Positions 35,701 through 44,239 of a DNA stretch of 64,000 bases are shown piece after piece (the stretch's first letter is position 1; every line of letters starts with the position of its first letter). Both the position numbers and the translations under genes were made by a program. The notes below the pieces were generated by a model, which worked only from the letters and a program-made list of their open reading frames with translations, did no database searches and was not told the DNA's origin. Origin of the DNA: Bog-950 sp046329495 (GTDB lineage: Bacteria; Bacteroidota; Bacteroidia; Chitinophagales; LD1). Location: positions 496,001-560,000 of the forward strand of contig JAXLUO010000001.1 of assembly GCA_046329495.1 (NCBI GenBank), written 5' to 3'.

Positions 35701-37212
35701 CCCGGCCAGAGTGTAATACTAACGTCACTACCGGGTTTAAGCTACTCATGGAGTAATAACCAAACCACCCAATCTATAACAGTCAGCAGTTCCGGCAATT
35801 ACAAGGTAACTGTTACTGATGGTAGTTGTTCTGCCACTTCAACTATAGTTGCAGTTACGGTGAATAGCGCACCTAACAGCACAATTTCAGCCAGCACAAC
35901 ACAATTATGTCCGGGCAACTCGGCCCAGTTAAATGCTGTCAACGGATTGACTTATTCCTGGAGCACCGGCGCAAGCACCGCCAGCATTACCATCAATACG
36001 GCCGGCTTGTATACACTTTCAGTTACCGATAACAATGGTTGCACCGCCTCTTCGTCAAAAACAATTACAGGTGTTCCTTTGCCCAGCAACACAGTTACTG
36101 CCGGAGGCGCTACTACTATCTGTCAGGGCAATAGCCTGTTGCTTACGGCAGCGCCGGGTTTAAATTACTTGTGGAGCAACGGCGCAACATCGCAAACTAT
36201 CAGCGCCAGCGCCAGCGGTAGCTATAAAGTTACCGTTACCGACATCGGCACCAATTGTTCGGCAGCGTCTAACCCGGTAAATGTTGTTGTTAAACCTGCT
36301 CCTACAGCATCTATCAGCGCAACTGCCACGGCCATTTGCCCTGCTGCGCTTACAACTTTAAGCGGACCGGCTAATATGAGCTACCACTGGAACAATGGCG
36401 CAATAACGTCATCGCTGGTTGTTGGTCCCGGAAGCTATGCATTAACTATAACCGATGGCAACAATTGCACAGCATCGGCAACACAGGTTATTACCGCATT
36501 AAACGGGCCCGATACAACCGTTATGTTATCGGGTGCTACAGAAATATGTGATGGTGAAACAGTAACGATTTCTGCCGGTTCAGGCTCAGGTTTCAGTTAT
36601 AACTGGAGCAACGGTTTCGGTAGTCAAAGTATAACTGTTTCGGCAGCGGGTACTTACCGCGCCACTGTTAGCGATGCAATTACACACTGTATGGCGGTAA
36701 CCTCTCCGGTAACTATAACTATTAAACCAGTGCCTGCCATCTCTTATAGTTTGCCGGCAGACCGTATTTGCAATACATCCGGCATCATTCAGCTTACAAA
36801 TGCCAGTCCGGCTGGCGGTACCTTCTTCGTAAATGGTTGGGTAGCTACTGAAGTTGATCCATCGCAGTACAGTAACAGCAATGTGATTGTTACTTATGTA
36901 TATGAAGCCGCAAACGGCTGTGAAGCTTACAAGGCCGACACGGTTTTTGTGGAAACCTGCACAGGTATTAATGAATTGCTAACGTCAGGAATTAATGTAT
37001 ATCCTAACCCTGCGCACAACTATATTGTTGTAGCTGATGAACAGCAAGCATTAACTCGTGTTGACGTAATAGATATGCTGGGCCAAACGCTGCTTACTGA
37101 AACCAGTACAACACCGCAAGGTCAGGTTAGCCTTAACATTTCGCAGTTGGCTGCAGGCAATTATTTTATTGTTACCAACAACAAGAAATTCAAATTTATA
37201 AAGGCGGAATAG
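32704..37212 (+). CDS. Giant secreted delta-60-repeat protein with Ig-like domains and T9SS type A sorting domain
   Basis: 1502 residues from ATG 32704 (MKKEFTKQ), where the signal peptide (to SANAQ) begins; the ATG 36 bp upstream adds polar residues only. Residues about 40-750 hold about 14 delta-60/DUF5122 repeats (core QPDGKILAGGxFTxxNG...RIARLNxDGxxDxxF), which form beta-propellers. About 780-1420 contains seven or so repeats of 80-90 residues with TLCPG/TICQG starts and YxWSxGATT cores, resembling PKD/Ig-like stalks. The last 85 residues are the T9SS type A domain (INVYPNPAHNYIVVADE). It probably acts as a surface adhesin or binding protein. It is a single-gene unit ended by a terminator at 37245. 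Confidence 0.9.
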   Translation: MKKEFTKQVTSIALVLFALFTLSANAQMGAPDRQYYKGQGVDFKCTGGLVLPDSSIIITGKFAYVNQTRVNGLVKLFADGSIDNSFNVGTGANDHVNVIVRQPDGKLLIAGDFTVFNGTTVNRIARLNPDGSMDATFLTGTGFNNSIYTLNLQADGKILAGGMFTTFNGASAGRIIRLNSDGTRDNSFICVPGASAAVYAIDHTMNDQYIVAGDFTSINGNSINRIVRLNSTGTVDGSFNPGTGTNSIITSAVVLPNQQIILGGYFSTYNGTTSKRIARIMPDGLFDSTFAATSAGFNNNVNDIAVQPDGKILAVGGFTSYNGTTLNRIARLDSNGVRDASFKIGAGADLSLNAVFLNPDGKIYLGGTFTSIDSFARIRIARLNPNGTTDRTFVSKSQFNGAIWATGFQSNGLAIVAGNMTTHNKVVVGRIARLDLSGEMDPTFNAAGIGANDLIRALLVQPDDKIVLVGDFTKYNNVSCNRICRLNADGTLDATFTVGSGFNASAYSVVLQPDGKVIIGGNFTSFAGTPATRIVRLNTNGTIDATFNTGSGFNNAVVKLLLQPDGKVVAGGAYTTFNNVLANRISRLNPNGSADNTFNTSAGFNNHVQSLALQTDGKIVVGGSFTSFNGYTKTRIARLNSDGSLDSTYAASANGAVLDLMYIKDGILAIGQFATANNITRNHIAYFEQTGRLDTVTFAYTKGTTTGYFISMTNNTVEKRILLGGTGNDYDGALAIKLARINAANLDLLWTSETLCPGAQFYIPTKTTNNLTAGNSYKIQLSDSTGFFSNPVTVGVKTSTASIDSVLITIPAITPEGSNYRLRVISTASADTSYCTAPFAIRTLPSPVVTASGATSFCAGSNVSITCPAALSYQWNTGVTTASLTTGNTGSYVVTATYAYGCQAVSAPLNVTVYAAPDSSISIASANLCGNAVQLQAAPGLNYQWSTGATTSSIAVNAAGTYSLLLTNSFGCKSDSSITVNPYNLSGNLIVANGPTSLCPGQSVILTSLPGLSYSWSNNQTTQSITVSSSGNYKVTVTDGSCSATSTIVAVTVNSAPNSTISASTTQLCPGNSAQLNAVNGLTYSWSTGASTASITINTAGLYTLSVTDNNGCTASSSKTITGVPLPSNTVTAGGATTICQGNSLLLTAAPGLNYLWSNGATSQTISASASGSYKVTVTDIGTNCSAASNPVNVVVKPAPTASISATATAICPAALTTLSGPANMSYHWNNGAITSSLVVGPGSYALTITDGNNCTASATQVITALNGPDTTVMLSGATEICDGETVTISAGSGSGFSYNWSNGFGSQSITVSAAGTYRATVSDAITHCMAVTSPVTITIKPVPAISYSLPADRICNTSGIIQLTNASPAGGTFFVNGWVATEVDPSQYSNSNVIVTYVYEAANGCEAYKADTVFVETCTGINELLTSGINVYPNPAHNYIVVADEQQALTRVDVIDMLGQTLLTETSTTPQGQVSLNISQLAAGNYFIVTNNKKFKFIKAE

Positions 37213-37244
37213 CCTTGAAAGATCCTTTTTTCATGTGCAGAGAG

Positions 37245-37268
37245 AGGCGTCCTTGTTGACGCCTTTTT
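37245..37268 (+). terminator. Terminator of the delta-60-repeat gene
   Basis: A 7-bp stem (aggcgtc / gacgcct), 6-nt loop, followed by a T-run, 33 bp after the stop. Confidence 0.75.
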
Positions 37269-37281
37269 CATTTCATAATAC

Positions 37282-37803
37282 TCAACCATTTCGGAAAATG
37301 GCGATGCCTATCGAATAAAAATGAAAATCGCCGCTAAAGGCATGGTCGGTAAATTTTACCTGTATTACCATATTTTGATAACCTTTTGGTGCCTTGCCCG
37401 CAGGGAAGGTAAAATTGGTGTATGTTTTGTAGGCGTCTTTACCTTCGGCGGCAACAAGCGAAACACCTTTCACTTTAAATGCCTTAAGTTTTTGCACCAT
37501 CGCCTTATATTGTGCATCAGCTACACTTTTTACCTCCGTATTCTCGTAGCGCACCAACAAAGCGGGCAGCCTATCGTTCGGATAAATTTTAGCGATATAC
37601 GTTTCGGCGGCACTATCAATGCTGAATTTGCATTTCCATGAAACCCGGCTGGTATCCTTCTTCGAAACTTCCTTTTCACCCTTTAGTTGTTCAAAGTTGG
37701 CAGGATAGCCTTCAACAAGCCTGGTTAGCTGTGTTTGAAAACTGCTTTGACCAAATGCAGTAAAAACAGAAAAAATAAAAAACAGCGCTATGTATTTCTT
37801 CAT
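37282..37803 (-). CDS. Small secreted protein, unknown function
   Basis: 173 residues with a clear signal peptide (KKYIALFFIFSVFTAFGQ). I do not recognise a family. The remainder mixes charged helices and short strands, has a single Cys in the mature part, and lacks membrane segments; a motif such as SWKCKFSIDSAAETYIAKIY gives no function. It lies alone between the giant repeat protein gene (convergent) and rho (divergent). A periplasmic or outer-membrane-associated soluble protein is likely. Confidence 0.75.
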   Translation of the reverse strand: MKKYIALFFIFSVFTAFGQSSFQTQLTRLVEGYPANFEQLKGEKEVSKKDTSRVSWKCKFSIDSAAETYIAKIYPNDRLPALLVRYENTEVKSVADAQYKAMVQKLKAFKVKGVSLVAAEGKDAYKTYTNFTFPAGKAPKGYQNMVIQVKFTDHAFSGDFHFYSIGIAIFRNG

Positions 37804-37917
37804 GTCGGTAAAAATAGCAAAGGCGTGGCCAATTTTTCCCGAGAAGGGGAGTACAAGTGCCCGCTTGCAGGTTTAACAAACCTTTTGTGAGTCTGACCGG
37901 TTAGCAGGGAAAAAAAA

Positions 37918-37948
37918 TTTGGAGTTTTAAAAACATTGCCTAACATTG
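37918..37948 (+). promoter_or_regulatory. Promoter of rho with a 170-nt leader
   Basis: TTTG (37918-37921), 19 nt, TAACATTG (37941-37948; one mismatch). It would give a leader of roughly 170 nt before ATG 38127. Long leaders are used for autogenous control of rho in other bacteria; no hairpin with a T-run is evident in this one. Confidence 0.5.
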
Positions 37949-38126
37949 CATTGTTATCGCAAACGATAATTCCCGCAGGTAGTCGTTTTATTCTCTGAAA
38001 ACTTTACTGTTACCGAAGTTCCGAACGCATAAAATGATTTTATAAGGCCACATTGTGCCGCCTGCGCTGAACAAATAAACTCTGGTTATTATTTAATACA
38101 ACGTTTTAACAACAAACACGCCAAGC

Positions 38127-39689
38127 ATGTACGACATTTTGCAGTTGAATGACATGATCCTGCCTGAACTTAAGGAGATTGCCGAAAAACTAAAAATTAA
38201 GGGCACCGATAAACTCGACAAACAATCCCTCATCCTTAAAATTCTTGACGCACAAGCCCTGAGCCCCGAATTACAGGCCGCTGCAGAAGAAGCTCCAAAA
38301 GAAAAGGACAAGAAGAAACCACGCGCACGGAAACCAATTGACCCGGACTTAAAGAAAAAAGGTGATAAGCCCGCAACCACCGAAGCGGAACCTGCCGAAG
38401 AGGAAGTAGAAGAAATAATACAAGCTCCCGTTAAAAAAGAAGTTGCTCCCGTTGTTGCTGAAGAACAACAACAGGAATACAACGAGAACAATAACGAAAA
38501 CCGCGAACAGGAAAACCAGGGCGGTGGCCGTCAGCACGAGGATTTCCGGAAGAAAGAAATCTTTAGCGTAGAATCTGACGCTACTATTGAAGGTGAAGGT
38601 GTGCTGGAAATGATGCCCGACGGCTATGGCTTCCTGCGCTCTTCGGATTATAGCTACCTGTCTTCTCCGGATGATATTTATGTATCCCCATCACAGATCA
38701 AATTGTTCGGGTTAAAAACCGGCGATACCGTAAAGGGCTATATCCGCCCTCCAAAACAAGGCGAAAAATATTTCGCCCTGCTAAAAGTAGATACTATCAA
38801 CGGCCGTTTGCCTGAAGATATCCGCGACCGTGTTTCGTTTGACTACTTAACACCCCTGTTCCCGCACGAGAAACTGAATTTATTTACCACTCCATCTAAT
38901 ATCACCACGCGTATTATCGACTTGTTTACACCAATAGGCAAAGGTCAACGGGGTATGATTGTGGCGCAACCTAAAACCGGTAAAACCACCATCCTAAAGG
39001 AAATAGCCAATGCTATTGCTACTAATCACCCTGAAGTGTATTTAATTGTGTTGCTGATTGACGAACGTCCGGAGGAAGTTACCGATATGGAGCGTAGCGT
39101 TAAAGCAGAAGTTATCGCTTCTACTTTCGACGAACCTGCCGAAAAGCACGTAAAAGTTTCAAACGTAGTGCTGCAAAAGGCTAAGCGTTTGGTAGAATGC
39201 GGCCATGACGTGGTAATCCTTCTTGACTCGATTACGCGTTTAGCCCGTGCGCACAACACGGTAGCACCTGCATCAGGCAAGGTATTATCGGGTGGTGTGG
39301 AAGCCAACGCTATGCAAAAGCCGAAGCAGTTCTTTGGTGCGGCACGTAAAATCGAAAACGGAGGCTCCTTAACTATTCTGGCTACTGCGCTGATTGATAC
39401 CGGTTCGAAAATGGATGAGGTGATCTTTGAAGAATTTAAAGGCACCGGCAACATGGAATTGCAGTTGGACCGCAAACTCAGCAACAAGCGTGTTTACCCG
39501 GCTATCGATATCGTATCGTCCAGCACCCGCCGCGACGACCTGTTGTTGAGCAAAGAGGTAATCAGCCGTATGTATGTGCTGCGTAACCACATTGCCGATA
39601 TGACTGCTGAAGAGGCCATGAACTTCCTGATGCAGAACATGAAGGGCACCAAGAGCAATGAGGAGTTTTTAGTTGCCATGAACAACTAA
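38127..39689 (+). CDS. rho: Transcription termination factor Rho with disordered insert
   Basis: 520 residues. The N-terminal helix bundle (1-50) and the CSD-like RNA-binding domain (about 150-225; MPDGYGFLRSSDYSYL) are separated by about 95 charged, low-complexity residues (52-147; KDKKKPRARKP, then EEEQ/EN-rich). The ATPase part has Walker A around 281-288 (QPKTGKTT), Walker B VVILLDSITRLARAHN and the R-loop region. Rho is a hexameric RNA-dependent helicase that ends transcription. Such an insert is typical of Bacteroidota Rho; in Bacteroides thetaiotaomicron the disordered region has been reported to drive phase separation of Rho. A weak bulged hairpin follows the stop at 39690-39719. Confidence 0.97.
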   Translation: MYDILQLNDMILPELKEIAEKLKIKGTDKLDKQSLILKILDAQALSPELQAAAEEAPKEKDKKKPRARKPIDPDLKKKGDKPATTEAEPAEEEVEEIIQAPVKKEVAPVVAEEQQQEYNENNNENREQENQGGGRQHEDFRKKEIFSVESDATIEGEGVLEMMPDGYGFLRSSDYSYLSSPDDIYVSPSQIKLFGLKTGDTVKGYIRPPKQGEKYFALLKVDTINGRLPEDIRDRVSFDYLTPLFPHEKLNLFTTPSNITTRIIDLFTPIGKGQRGMIVAQPKTGKTTILKEIANAIATNHPEVYLIVLLIDERPEEVTDMERSVKAEVIASTFDEPAEKHVKVSNVVLQKAKRLVECGHDVVILLDSITRLARAHNTVAPASGKVLSGGVEANAMQKPKQFFGAARKIENGGSLTILATALIDTGSKMDEVIFEEFKGTGNMELQLDRKLSNKRVYPAIDIVSSSTRRDDLLLSKEVISRMYVLRNHIADMTAEEAMNFLMQNMKGTKSNEEFLVAMNN

Positions 39690-39755
39690 AAACCCCGGTT
39701 GGCCCGAAAAACCGGTTTTAAGGCGCTAAAACCCAATATCAGCGCGCTTTTAAGC

Positions 39756-39785
39756 TTGGTTTTGTGGGAAATTGGTATACTTTTG
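39756..39785 (+). promoter_or_regulatory. Promoter of rpmH-rnpA
   Basis: CTTG (ending 39758), 19 nt, then a perfect TACTTTTG at 39778-39785. The leader to ATG 39875 is about 85 nt. Confidence 0.6.
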
Positions 39786-39874
39786 CCGTCCCTTAAACGG
39801 AAAAGAAATAAGTTTAGCGGGTGAAATAAGCCATAGGCGAATTGCATCCGGCCATTTAAAATTAAAATACAAAG

Positions 39875-40030
39875 ATGAAACGGACATTTCAACCTAGCCG
39901 CAGAAAGAGAAAGAACAAACACGGCTTTAGAGAAAGAATGAGCACCAAAAATGGAAGAAAAGTTCTTGCACGCAGAAGAGGCCGGGGAAGAAAGAAGCTC
40001 ACGGTATCAGACGAGAAAAGACTTAAGTAG
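39875..40030 (+). CDS. rpmH: 50S ribosomal protein L34
   Basis: 51 residues from ATG 39875 to TAG 40028-40030. The protein begins MKRTFQPSRRKRKNKHGF and continues with RMSTKNGRKVLARRR, the universal L34 pattern. It binds 23S rRNA in the large subunit. It is shorter than most automatic ORF cut-offs. As in nearly all bacteria, rnpA follows; the rnpA frame stays open back into this gene in a different phase, so the two may overlap. Confidence 0.98.
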   Translation: MKRTFQPSRRKRKNKHGFRERMSTKNGRKVLARRRGRGRKKLTVSDEKRLK

Positions 40031-40043
40031 TCTTTCCCGTTCT

Positions 40044-40451
40044 GTGTCTTTTGCCTCGTTTGACTTAAGCAAACTGGCAGGAAAAAGCACATTCGGAAGG
40101 TCCGAGAAATTAAAAAGCAGAAAGCTGATTGAACAGCTTTTTAAAGAGGGTAAATCTGTTTCTAAGAACGGGTTTACCCTTGTTTATTTAGCCACCTCTT
40201 TGCAGGTAATGTACCCGGCCCAGGCCGGCTTTTCGGTACCTAAGCGCAACTTTAAACATGCGGTTGACCGGAACCGTATGAAACGGCTGATGCGTGAAGC
40301 CTACCGTGCCAATAAGCTGGACCTATATGCCAAATTAAAGGAGGCAGAAAAGCAACTGGCTATGATGTGGGTGTATAAGGGCCGTGCCCTGGCTACTTAC
40401 GAGCAAACCCTGGAAGCCGTACAATTTTGTTTGCATAAACTGAAACCATGA
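40044..40451 (+). CDS. rnpA: Ribonuclease P protein component
   Basis: 135 residues from GTG 40044. The protein subunit assists the RNase P RNA in maturing tRNA 5' ends. The family pattern is visible: FGRSEKLKSRKLIEQLFKEGK, the RNA-binding core AGFSVPKRNFKHAVDRNRMKRLMREAYR (quoted in part), and a C-terminal helix. The frame is open to ATG 39951 inside rpmH; using it would add 31 residues that resemble frame-shifted L34 code. GTG 40044 is the only start after the rpmH stop, hence preferred, but a long overlap as known in Thermus cannot be excluded. The stop overlaps the yidD start (ATGA). Confidence 0.93.
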   Translation: MSFASFDLSKLAGKSTFGRSEKLKSRKLIEQLFKEGKSVSKNGFTLVYLATSLQVMYPAQAGFSVPKRNFKHAVDRNRMKRLMREAYRANKLDLYAKLKEAEKQLAMMWVYKGRALATYEQTLEAVQFCLHKLKP

Positions 40452-40669
40452 AAAACCCGCTAAGTCTGCTGTTTATCGGCATCATCAAATTCTACCGGTT
40501 GTTTATTTCGCCCATTCTGCCGCCTTCTTGCCGGTATACACCTACCTGCAGCGAGTATGGAATTCAGGCCATCACCAAATACGGTCCGTTTAAGGGGGGC
40601 TGGTTAACAATTAAGCGTATTTCGCGCTGCCATCCGCTCGGCGGCAGCGGGTATGATCCTGTGCCATAG
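40448..40669 (+). CDS. yidD: YidD, membrane protein insertion efficiency factor
   Basis: 73 residues. The invariant motif YRLFISPILPPSCRYTPTCS and CHPLGGSGYDPVP are present, with an N-terminal amphipathic/hydrophobic helix. It helps YidC-dependent insertion of membrane proteins at the inner membrane. ATG 40448 overlaps the rnpA stop by 4 bp, so rpmH-rnpA-yidD form one unit. Confidence 0.96.
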   Translation: MKNPLSLLFIGIIKFYRLFISPILPPSCRYTPTCSEYGIQAITKYGPFKGGWLTIKRISRCHPLGGSGYDPVP

Positions 40670-40801
40670 GACAGCACCAAATTTCAAAAATCTCCATTCC
40701 CCGTTCTAAAATCCATCGGGTGTATTACTGCGCTTACTATCCACATTGGGTGTTTCAACATCTTGCTAAAAAGTGCAGGACGCTCTGTGTTCTTTAGCGG
40801 C

Positions 40802-41362
40802 ATGAAGAACCTTGCCATCTTTGCATCGGGTAATGGCTCGAACGCCGAAGCTATTATTGAATATTTTAAGGATAAGCCCAATGTAAAAGTGGTGTTAGTG
40901 CTTACCGGCAACCCCAAGGCAGGCGTGCTTAAAATCGCTCATCAGCATAAGGTTATCTCCACCATTGTATCAAAGGAAGCACTGCAGAACGAAGAAGTGA
41001 TGAATAAGTTGCTGGGCGCACTGAATGTAGACTTCATAGCATTGGCCGGTTTCCTGCAGATGGTACCTGCTTACCTGCTTAAGAAATACCCCAACCGTAT
41101 CGTAAACATTCATCCTGCATTGTTGCCGAAATTTGGCGGAGCCGGTATGTATGGCCTAAGGGTGCATGAAGCGGTATTAGCTGCCGGTGAAACGGAAACG
41201 GGCTGCACCATACACTATGTAAACGACAGATACGACGAAGGAGAAGTAATTGCGCAGAAGCGGCTGGCAATAAGTCCGGGCGAAACCCCGGAAACTCTGG
41301 CTGCCCGCGTATTGGAATTGGAACACACCTGTTATCCCCAAGCGATAGAACAATTGTTATAA
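40802..41362 (+). CDS. purN: Phosphoribosylglycinamide formyltransferase
   Basis: 186 residues from ATG 40802 (MKNLAIFASGNGSNAEA); an in-frame TTG 39 bp upstream adds residues not found in the family. It transfers the formyl group of 10-formyl-THF to GAR in purine synthesis step 3. The catalytic Asn-His pair is in RIVNIHPALLPKFGG and the Asp in HYVNDRYDEGEVI; the phosphate loop is GNGSN. purH follows 71 bp later in the same direction but with its own promoter. Confidence 0.96.
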   Translation: MKNLAIFASGNGSNAEAIIEYFKDKPNVKVVLVLTGNPKAGVLKIAHQHKVISTIVSKEALQNEEVMNKLLGALNVDFIALAGFLQMVPAYLLKKYPNRIVNIHPALLPKFGGAGMYGLRVHEAVLAAGETETGCTIHYVNDRYDEGEVIAQKRLAISPGETPETLAARVLELEHTCYPQAIEQLL

Positions 41363-41408
41363 ATCAACATCCGTTAGTAATCGCAGCCTATTTCACCGCT
41401 GCTGCGTT

Positions 41409-41416
41409 TATTTTTG
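41409..41416 (+). promoter_or_regulatory. -7 box for purH
   Basis: TATTTTTG, a perfect TAnnTTTG, 17 nt before ATG 41434. No clear -33 TTTG. Confidence 0.45.
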
Positions 41417-41433
41417 CGCGCAAATTTTAACCC

Positions 41434-42960
41434 ATGCGTCGCAAAATCAAATCTGCTCTTATTTCGGTTTACTATAAGGATAAACTGGACCTGATTGCTA
41501 AAGAATTAGACGCCCTGGGCGTGCAGATTTACAGCACGGGAGGCACCCAAAGTTTTATTGAAGGCCTGGGTATAAAGGTTACCCCGGTGGAAGAACTCAC
41601 CTCTTACCCATCAATTTTGGGTGGCCGTGTTAAAACCCTGCACCCGAAGGTGTTTGGGGGCATTTTAGGCCGTCGCGATAATGAAAGCGACCAAAAGGAA
41701 ATGGCCCAGTATGGCATTCCCGATCTGGACCTGGTAATTGTAGACTTATACCCGTTTGAAGAGACCGTAAAGGCGGGTAAAAGCGAAGAAGACATCATTG
41801 AGAAGATAGACATTGGTGGTATATCGTTAATCCGCGCCGCGGCCAAAAACTTTAACGATACACTGATTGTTTCCAGCAAGGGCGAATACGAAGAGTTATT
41901 GAGCCTGCTGCAAAGTAAAAAAGGCGAAACCGACCTGGAGGACCGCAAGCGTTTTGCTGCGCGTGGCTTTATGCTGAGTTCGCATTACGACACCCTGATT
42001 TTTGAATACTTTAACCGCGACTTCAACTTTGAGGTGTTTAAGAAAAGTGAGCTTAGCGGCAAAGTGTTGCGCTATGGCGAAAATCCGCATCAACGTGGCG
42101 TGTTCTTCGGTAACCTGGAGGAGGTTTTCACCACCCTTAACGGTAAGGAGCTTAGCTATAACAACCTGGTGGATGTAGAAGCTGCTGTAAACCTGGTTGC
42201 GGAGTTTAGCGAACCAACAATTGCCATCATTAAGCATACAAACAGTTGCGGCCTGGCTTCGCGCGCAAACATTGCCGAGGCTTACAAGGCTGCTTTTGCC
42301 TGCGATACTACCTCGGCGTTTGGAGGTATTATTGCTGCTAACCGCACCATTGATGTAGCTGCAGCAAACGAAATGAATACCCTGTTTTTTGAGGTGCTGA
42401 TTGCCCCCGGTTATGAGCCTGAAGCATTAGCTATTTTAAAGAGCAAAAAGAACCGCATTATCCTGGAACAAAAACCGGCCAAAGGCCCTAAGCCTACACT
42501 GCAATACAAGAGCCTGTTGAATGGCGTTTTAGCACAGGACATAGATAACAAGACTGAAGTGCGCGCCGACTTTAAAACAGTTACTACAAAGGCACCAACC
42601 GAAGCCGAGCTGGCTGACCTGGAATTTGCCATTATTGCTGTTAAACACCTGAAAAGCAACGGTATAGCACTTGTTAAAAACAAACAGTTAATCGGCAGCA
42701 ACTGCGGCCAAACCAGCCGGGTTGATGCCCTGCAAAATGCTATCCGCAAGGCGGCTGAATTTGGTTTTGACACCAAAGGTGCGGTAATGGCCAGCGATGC
42801 ATTTTTCCCGTTCCCGGATTGCGTAAACATTTCAGCTGAAGCAGGCATTACGGCCATATCGCAACCGGGCGGCAGCATCAAAGATCAGGATAGCATTGAT
42901 GCCGCAAATCAACTGGGCCAGGCCATGGTGTTTACAGGCGTTCGCCACTTCAAACATTAG
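41434..42960 (+). CDS. purH: Bifunctional AICAR formyltransferase / IMP cyclohydrolase
   Basis: 508 residues, normal length. It carries out the last two steps of IMP synthesis. The MGS-like cyclohydrolase domain is N-terminal (about 1-195; YSTGGTQSFIEGLGI, GGRVKTLHPKVFGGIL), the transformylase domain C-terminal (about 200-508; LRYGENPHQRGVF, IIKHTNSCGLAS, GSNCGQTSRVDAL, PGGSIKDQDSIDAAN). The motif reads KHTNSCG where E. coli has KHANPCG, a variant seen in Bacteroidota. Confidence 0.97.
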   Translation: MRRKIKSALISVYYKDKLDLIAKELDALGVQIYSTGGTQSFIEGLGIKVTPVEELTSYPSILGGRVKTLHPKVFGGILGRRDNESDQKEMAQYGIPDLDLVIVDLYPFEETVKAGKSEEDIIEKIDIGGISLIRAAAKNFNDTLIVSSKGEYEELLSLLQSKKGETDLEDRKRFAARGFMLSSHYDTLIFEYFNRDFNFEVFKKSELSGKVLRYGENPHQRGVFFGNLEEVFTTLNGKELSYNNLVDVEAAVNLVAEFSEPTIAIIKHTNSCGLASRANIAEAYKAAFACDTTSAFGGIIAANRTIDVAAANEMNTLFFEVLIAPGYEPEALAILKSKKNRIILEQKPAKGPKPTLQYKSLLNGVLAQDIDNKTEVRADFKTVTTKAPTEAELADLEFAIIAVKHLKSNGIALVKNKQLIGSNCGQTSRVDALQNAIRKAAEFGFDTKGAVMASDAFFPFPDCVNISAEAGITAISQPGGSIKDQDSIDAANQLGQAMVFTGVRHFKH

Positions 42961-43135
42961 TATTTTTTAGGGTACCGCAAGCACGGGGAATAACCGCGCT
43001 AATAAGGGGTTAATTAGGCCGGAAAAAATCGTTTCGGTTTTTCGCAATTTTTGTTGAAAAACATGCGTTTATTCTCTCGGGATTTTATCTACTTTGCCCG
43101 CTAATTGCCGAACCATTTAGAATCTAAATAGCCAC

Positions 43136-44164
43136 ATGGCCTTATTTAACTTCCTTACACAAGAAATTGCCATTGACCTTGGCACTGCAAATACATTAAT
43201 TATTCACGGAGATAAAGTGGTGGTTGATGAGCCGAGTATCGTGGCCATCGATCGTCGTACCGATAAGGTAATTGCCGTAGGTAAACGTGCGATGCAAATG
43301 CACGAGAAAACACACGAGAACATCAAAACCGTTCGTCCGCTTAAAGACGGTGTAATTGCCGACTTTAAAGCAGCCGAGAGCATGATACGGGAGATGATTC
43401 AAATGATCTACGACAAAAAGAAGCCCCTATTTCCTCCCCGATATCGCATGGTTATCTGTATCCCATCAGGCATTACCGAAGTAGAGAAACGTGCGGTAAA
43501 AGATTCGGCCGAACAGGCCGGTGGTCAGGAAGTGAAGATGATTCACGAACCCATGGCTGCGGCAATTGGTATCGGAATCGACGTAGAAGAACCGAACGGT
43601 AACATGATCATCGACATTGGCGGTGGTACAACGGAGATTGCCGTAATAGCGCTTAGCGGTATTGTGTGCGACCAGAGTATCCGCGTAGCCGGTGATGAAT
43701 TCACCCTGGATATTGTAGATTATATGCGCCGGCAGCATAATATGTTGATTGGTGAACGTACGGCAGAGTTAATCAAGATCAACGTGGGCTCTGCGCTTAC
43801 CGATATTGATATTCCACCGGATGACTTTCCGGTAAATGGCCGAGACCTGATGACCGGTATTCCCAAACAGATCATCGTATCGTATTCCGAGATTGCGCAT
43901 GCCATTGATAAAAGCATTTCGAAGATTGAAGAAGCGATATTAAAGGCCCTTGAAACTACTCCTCCCGAATTGGCGGCCGACATCTTCAAAACCGGCTTGT
44001 ATTTAACCGGTGGTGGTGCATTGCTGCGTGGCCTGGATAAGCGTATCAGCCAAAAAACGAAATTGCCTGTGCATGTGGCTGAGGATCCATTGCGTGCAGT
44101 GGTACGTGGTACCGGTATTGCATTAAAAAATATCGGCAAGTTTACTTTCTTAATGGACGAGTAA
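43136..44164 (+). CDS. mreB: Rod shape-determining protein MreB
   Basis: 342 residues. Bacterial actin that organises lateral cell-wall synthesis. The actin-fold nucleotide motifs are clear: IAIDLGTANTLI, the VCIPSGITEVEKRAV region, MIIDIGGGTTEIAVI and LTGGGALLRGL. First gene of mreB-mreC-mreD-mrdA-rodA. A near-consensus box (TACTTTGC at 43090) lies about 38 nt before the ATG start, so this is probably the operon promoter. It implies a rod or filamentous cell form. Confidence 0.97.
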   Translation: MALFNFLTQEIAIDLGTANTLIIHGDKVVVDEPSIVAIDRRTDKVIAVGKRAMQMHEKTHENIKTVRPLKDGVIADFKAAESMIREMIQMIYDKKKPLFPPRYRMVICIPSGITEVEKRAVKDSAEQAGGQEVKMIHEPMAAAIGIGIDVEEPNGNMIIDIGGGTTEIAVIALSGIVCDQSIRVAGDEFTLDIVDYMRRQHNMLIGERTAELIKINVGSALTDIDIPPDDFPVNGRDLMTGIPKQIIVSYSEIAHAIDKSISKIEEAILKALETTPPELAADIFKTGLYLTGGGALLRGLDKRISQKTKLPVHVAEDPLRAVVRGTGIALKNIGKFTFLMDE

Positions 44165-44239
44165 ACCATAGCATACAAAAAACAGCAGGCGCCGGATGCA
44201 GGCCGGTTCCGTTTAATTTCGCTTTAGTGTTGCAATGTT

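Noticed and set aside
25880..37212. Phage or mobile island explanation for the large repeat genes
   Set aside because: Signal peptides, T9SS sorting domains and PorP/SprF partners identify them as surface proteins; no integrase, transposase or attachment site was seen.
38093..38537. Ser/Phe-rich minus-strand frames over the rho insert
   Set aside because: Produced by the Lys/Glu-rich low-complexity codons of the Rho insert read backwards.
40763..40801. Upstream TTG extension of purN
   Set aside because: Family proteins start at the MKNLAIFASGNG equivalent; the extension has no conserved sequence.
43040..43096. Full -33/-7 promoter for mreB
   Set aside because: A TACTTTGC box is present but one base off in spacing within the motif, and the TTTG candidate at 43050 is 36 nt away, too far; kept only as a remark in the mreB entry.
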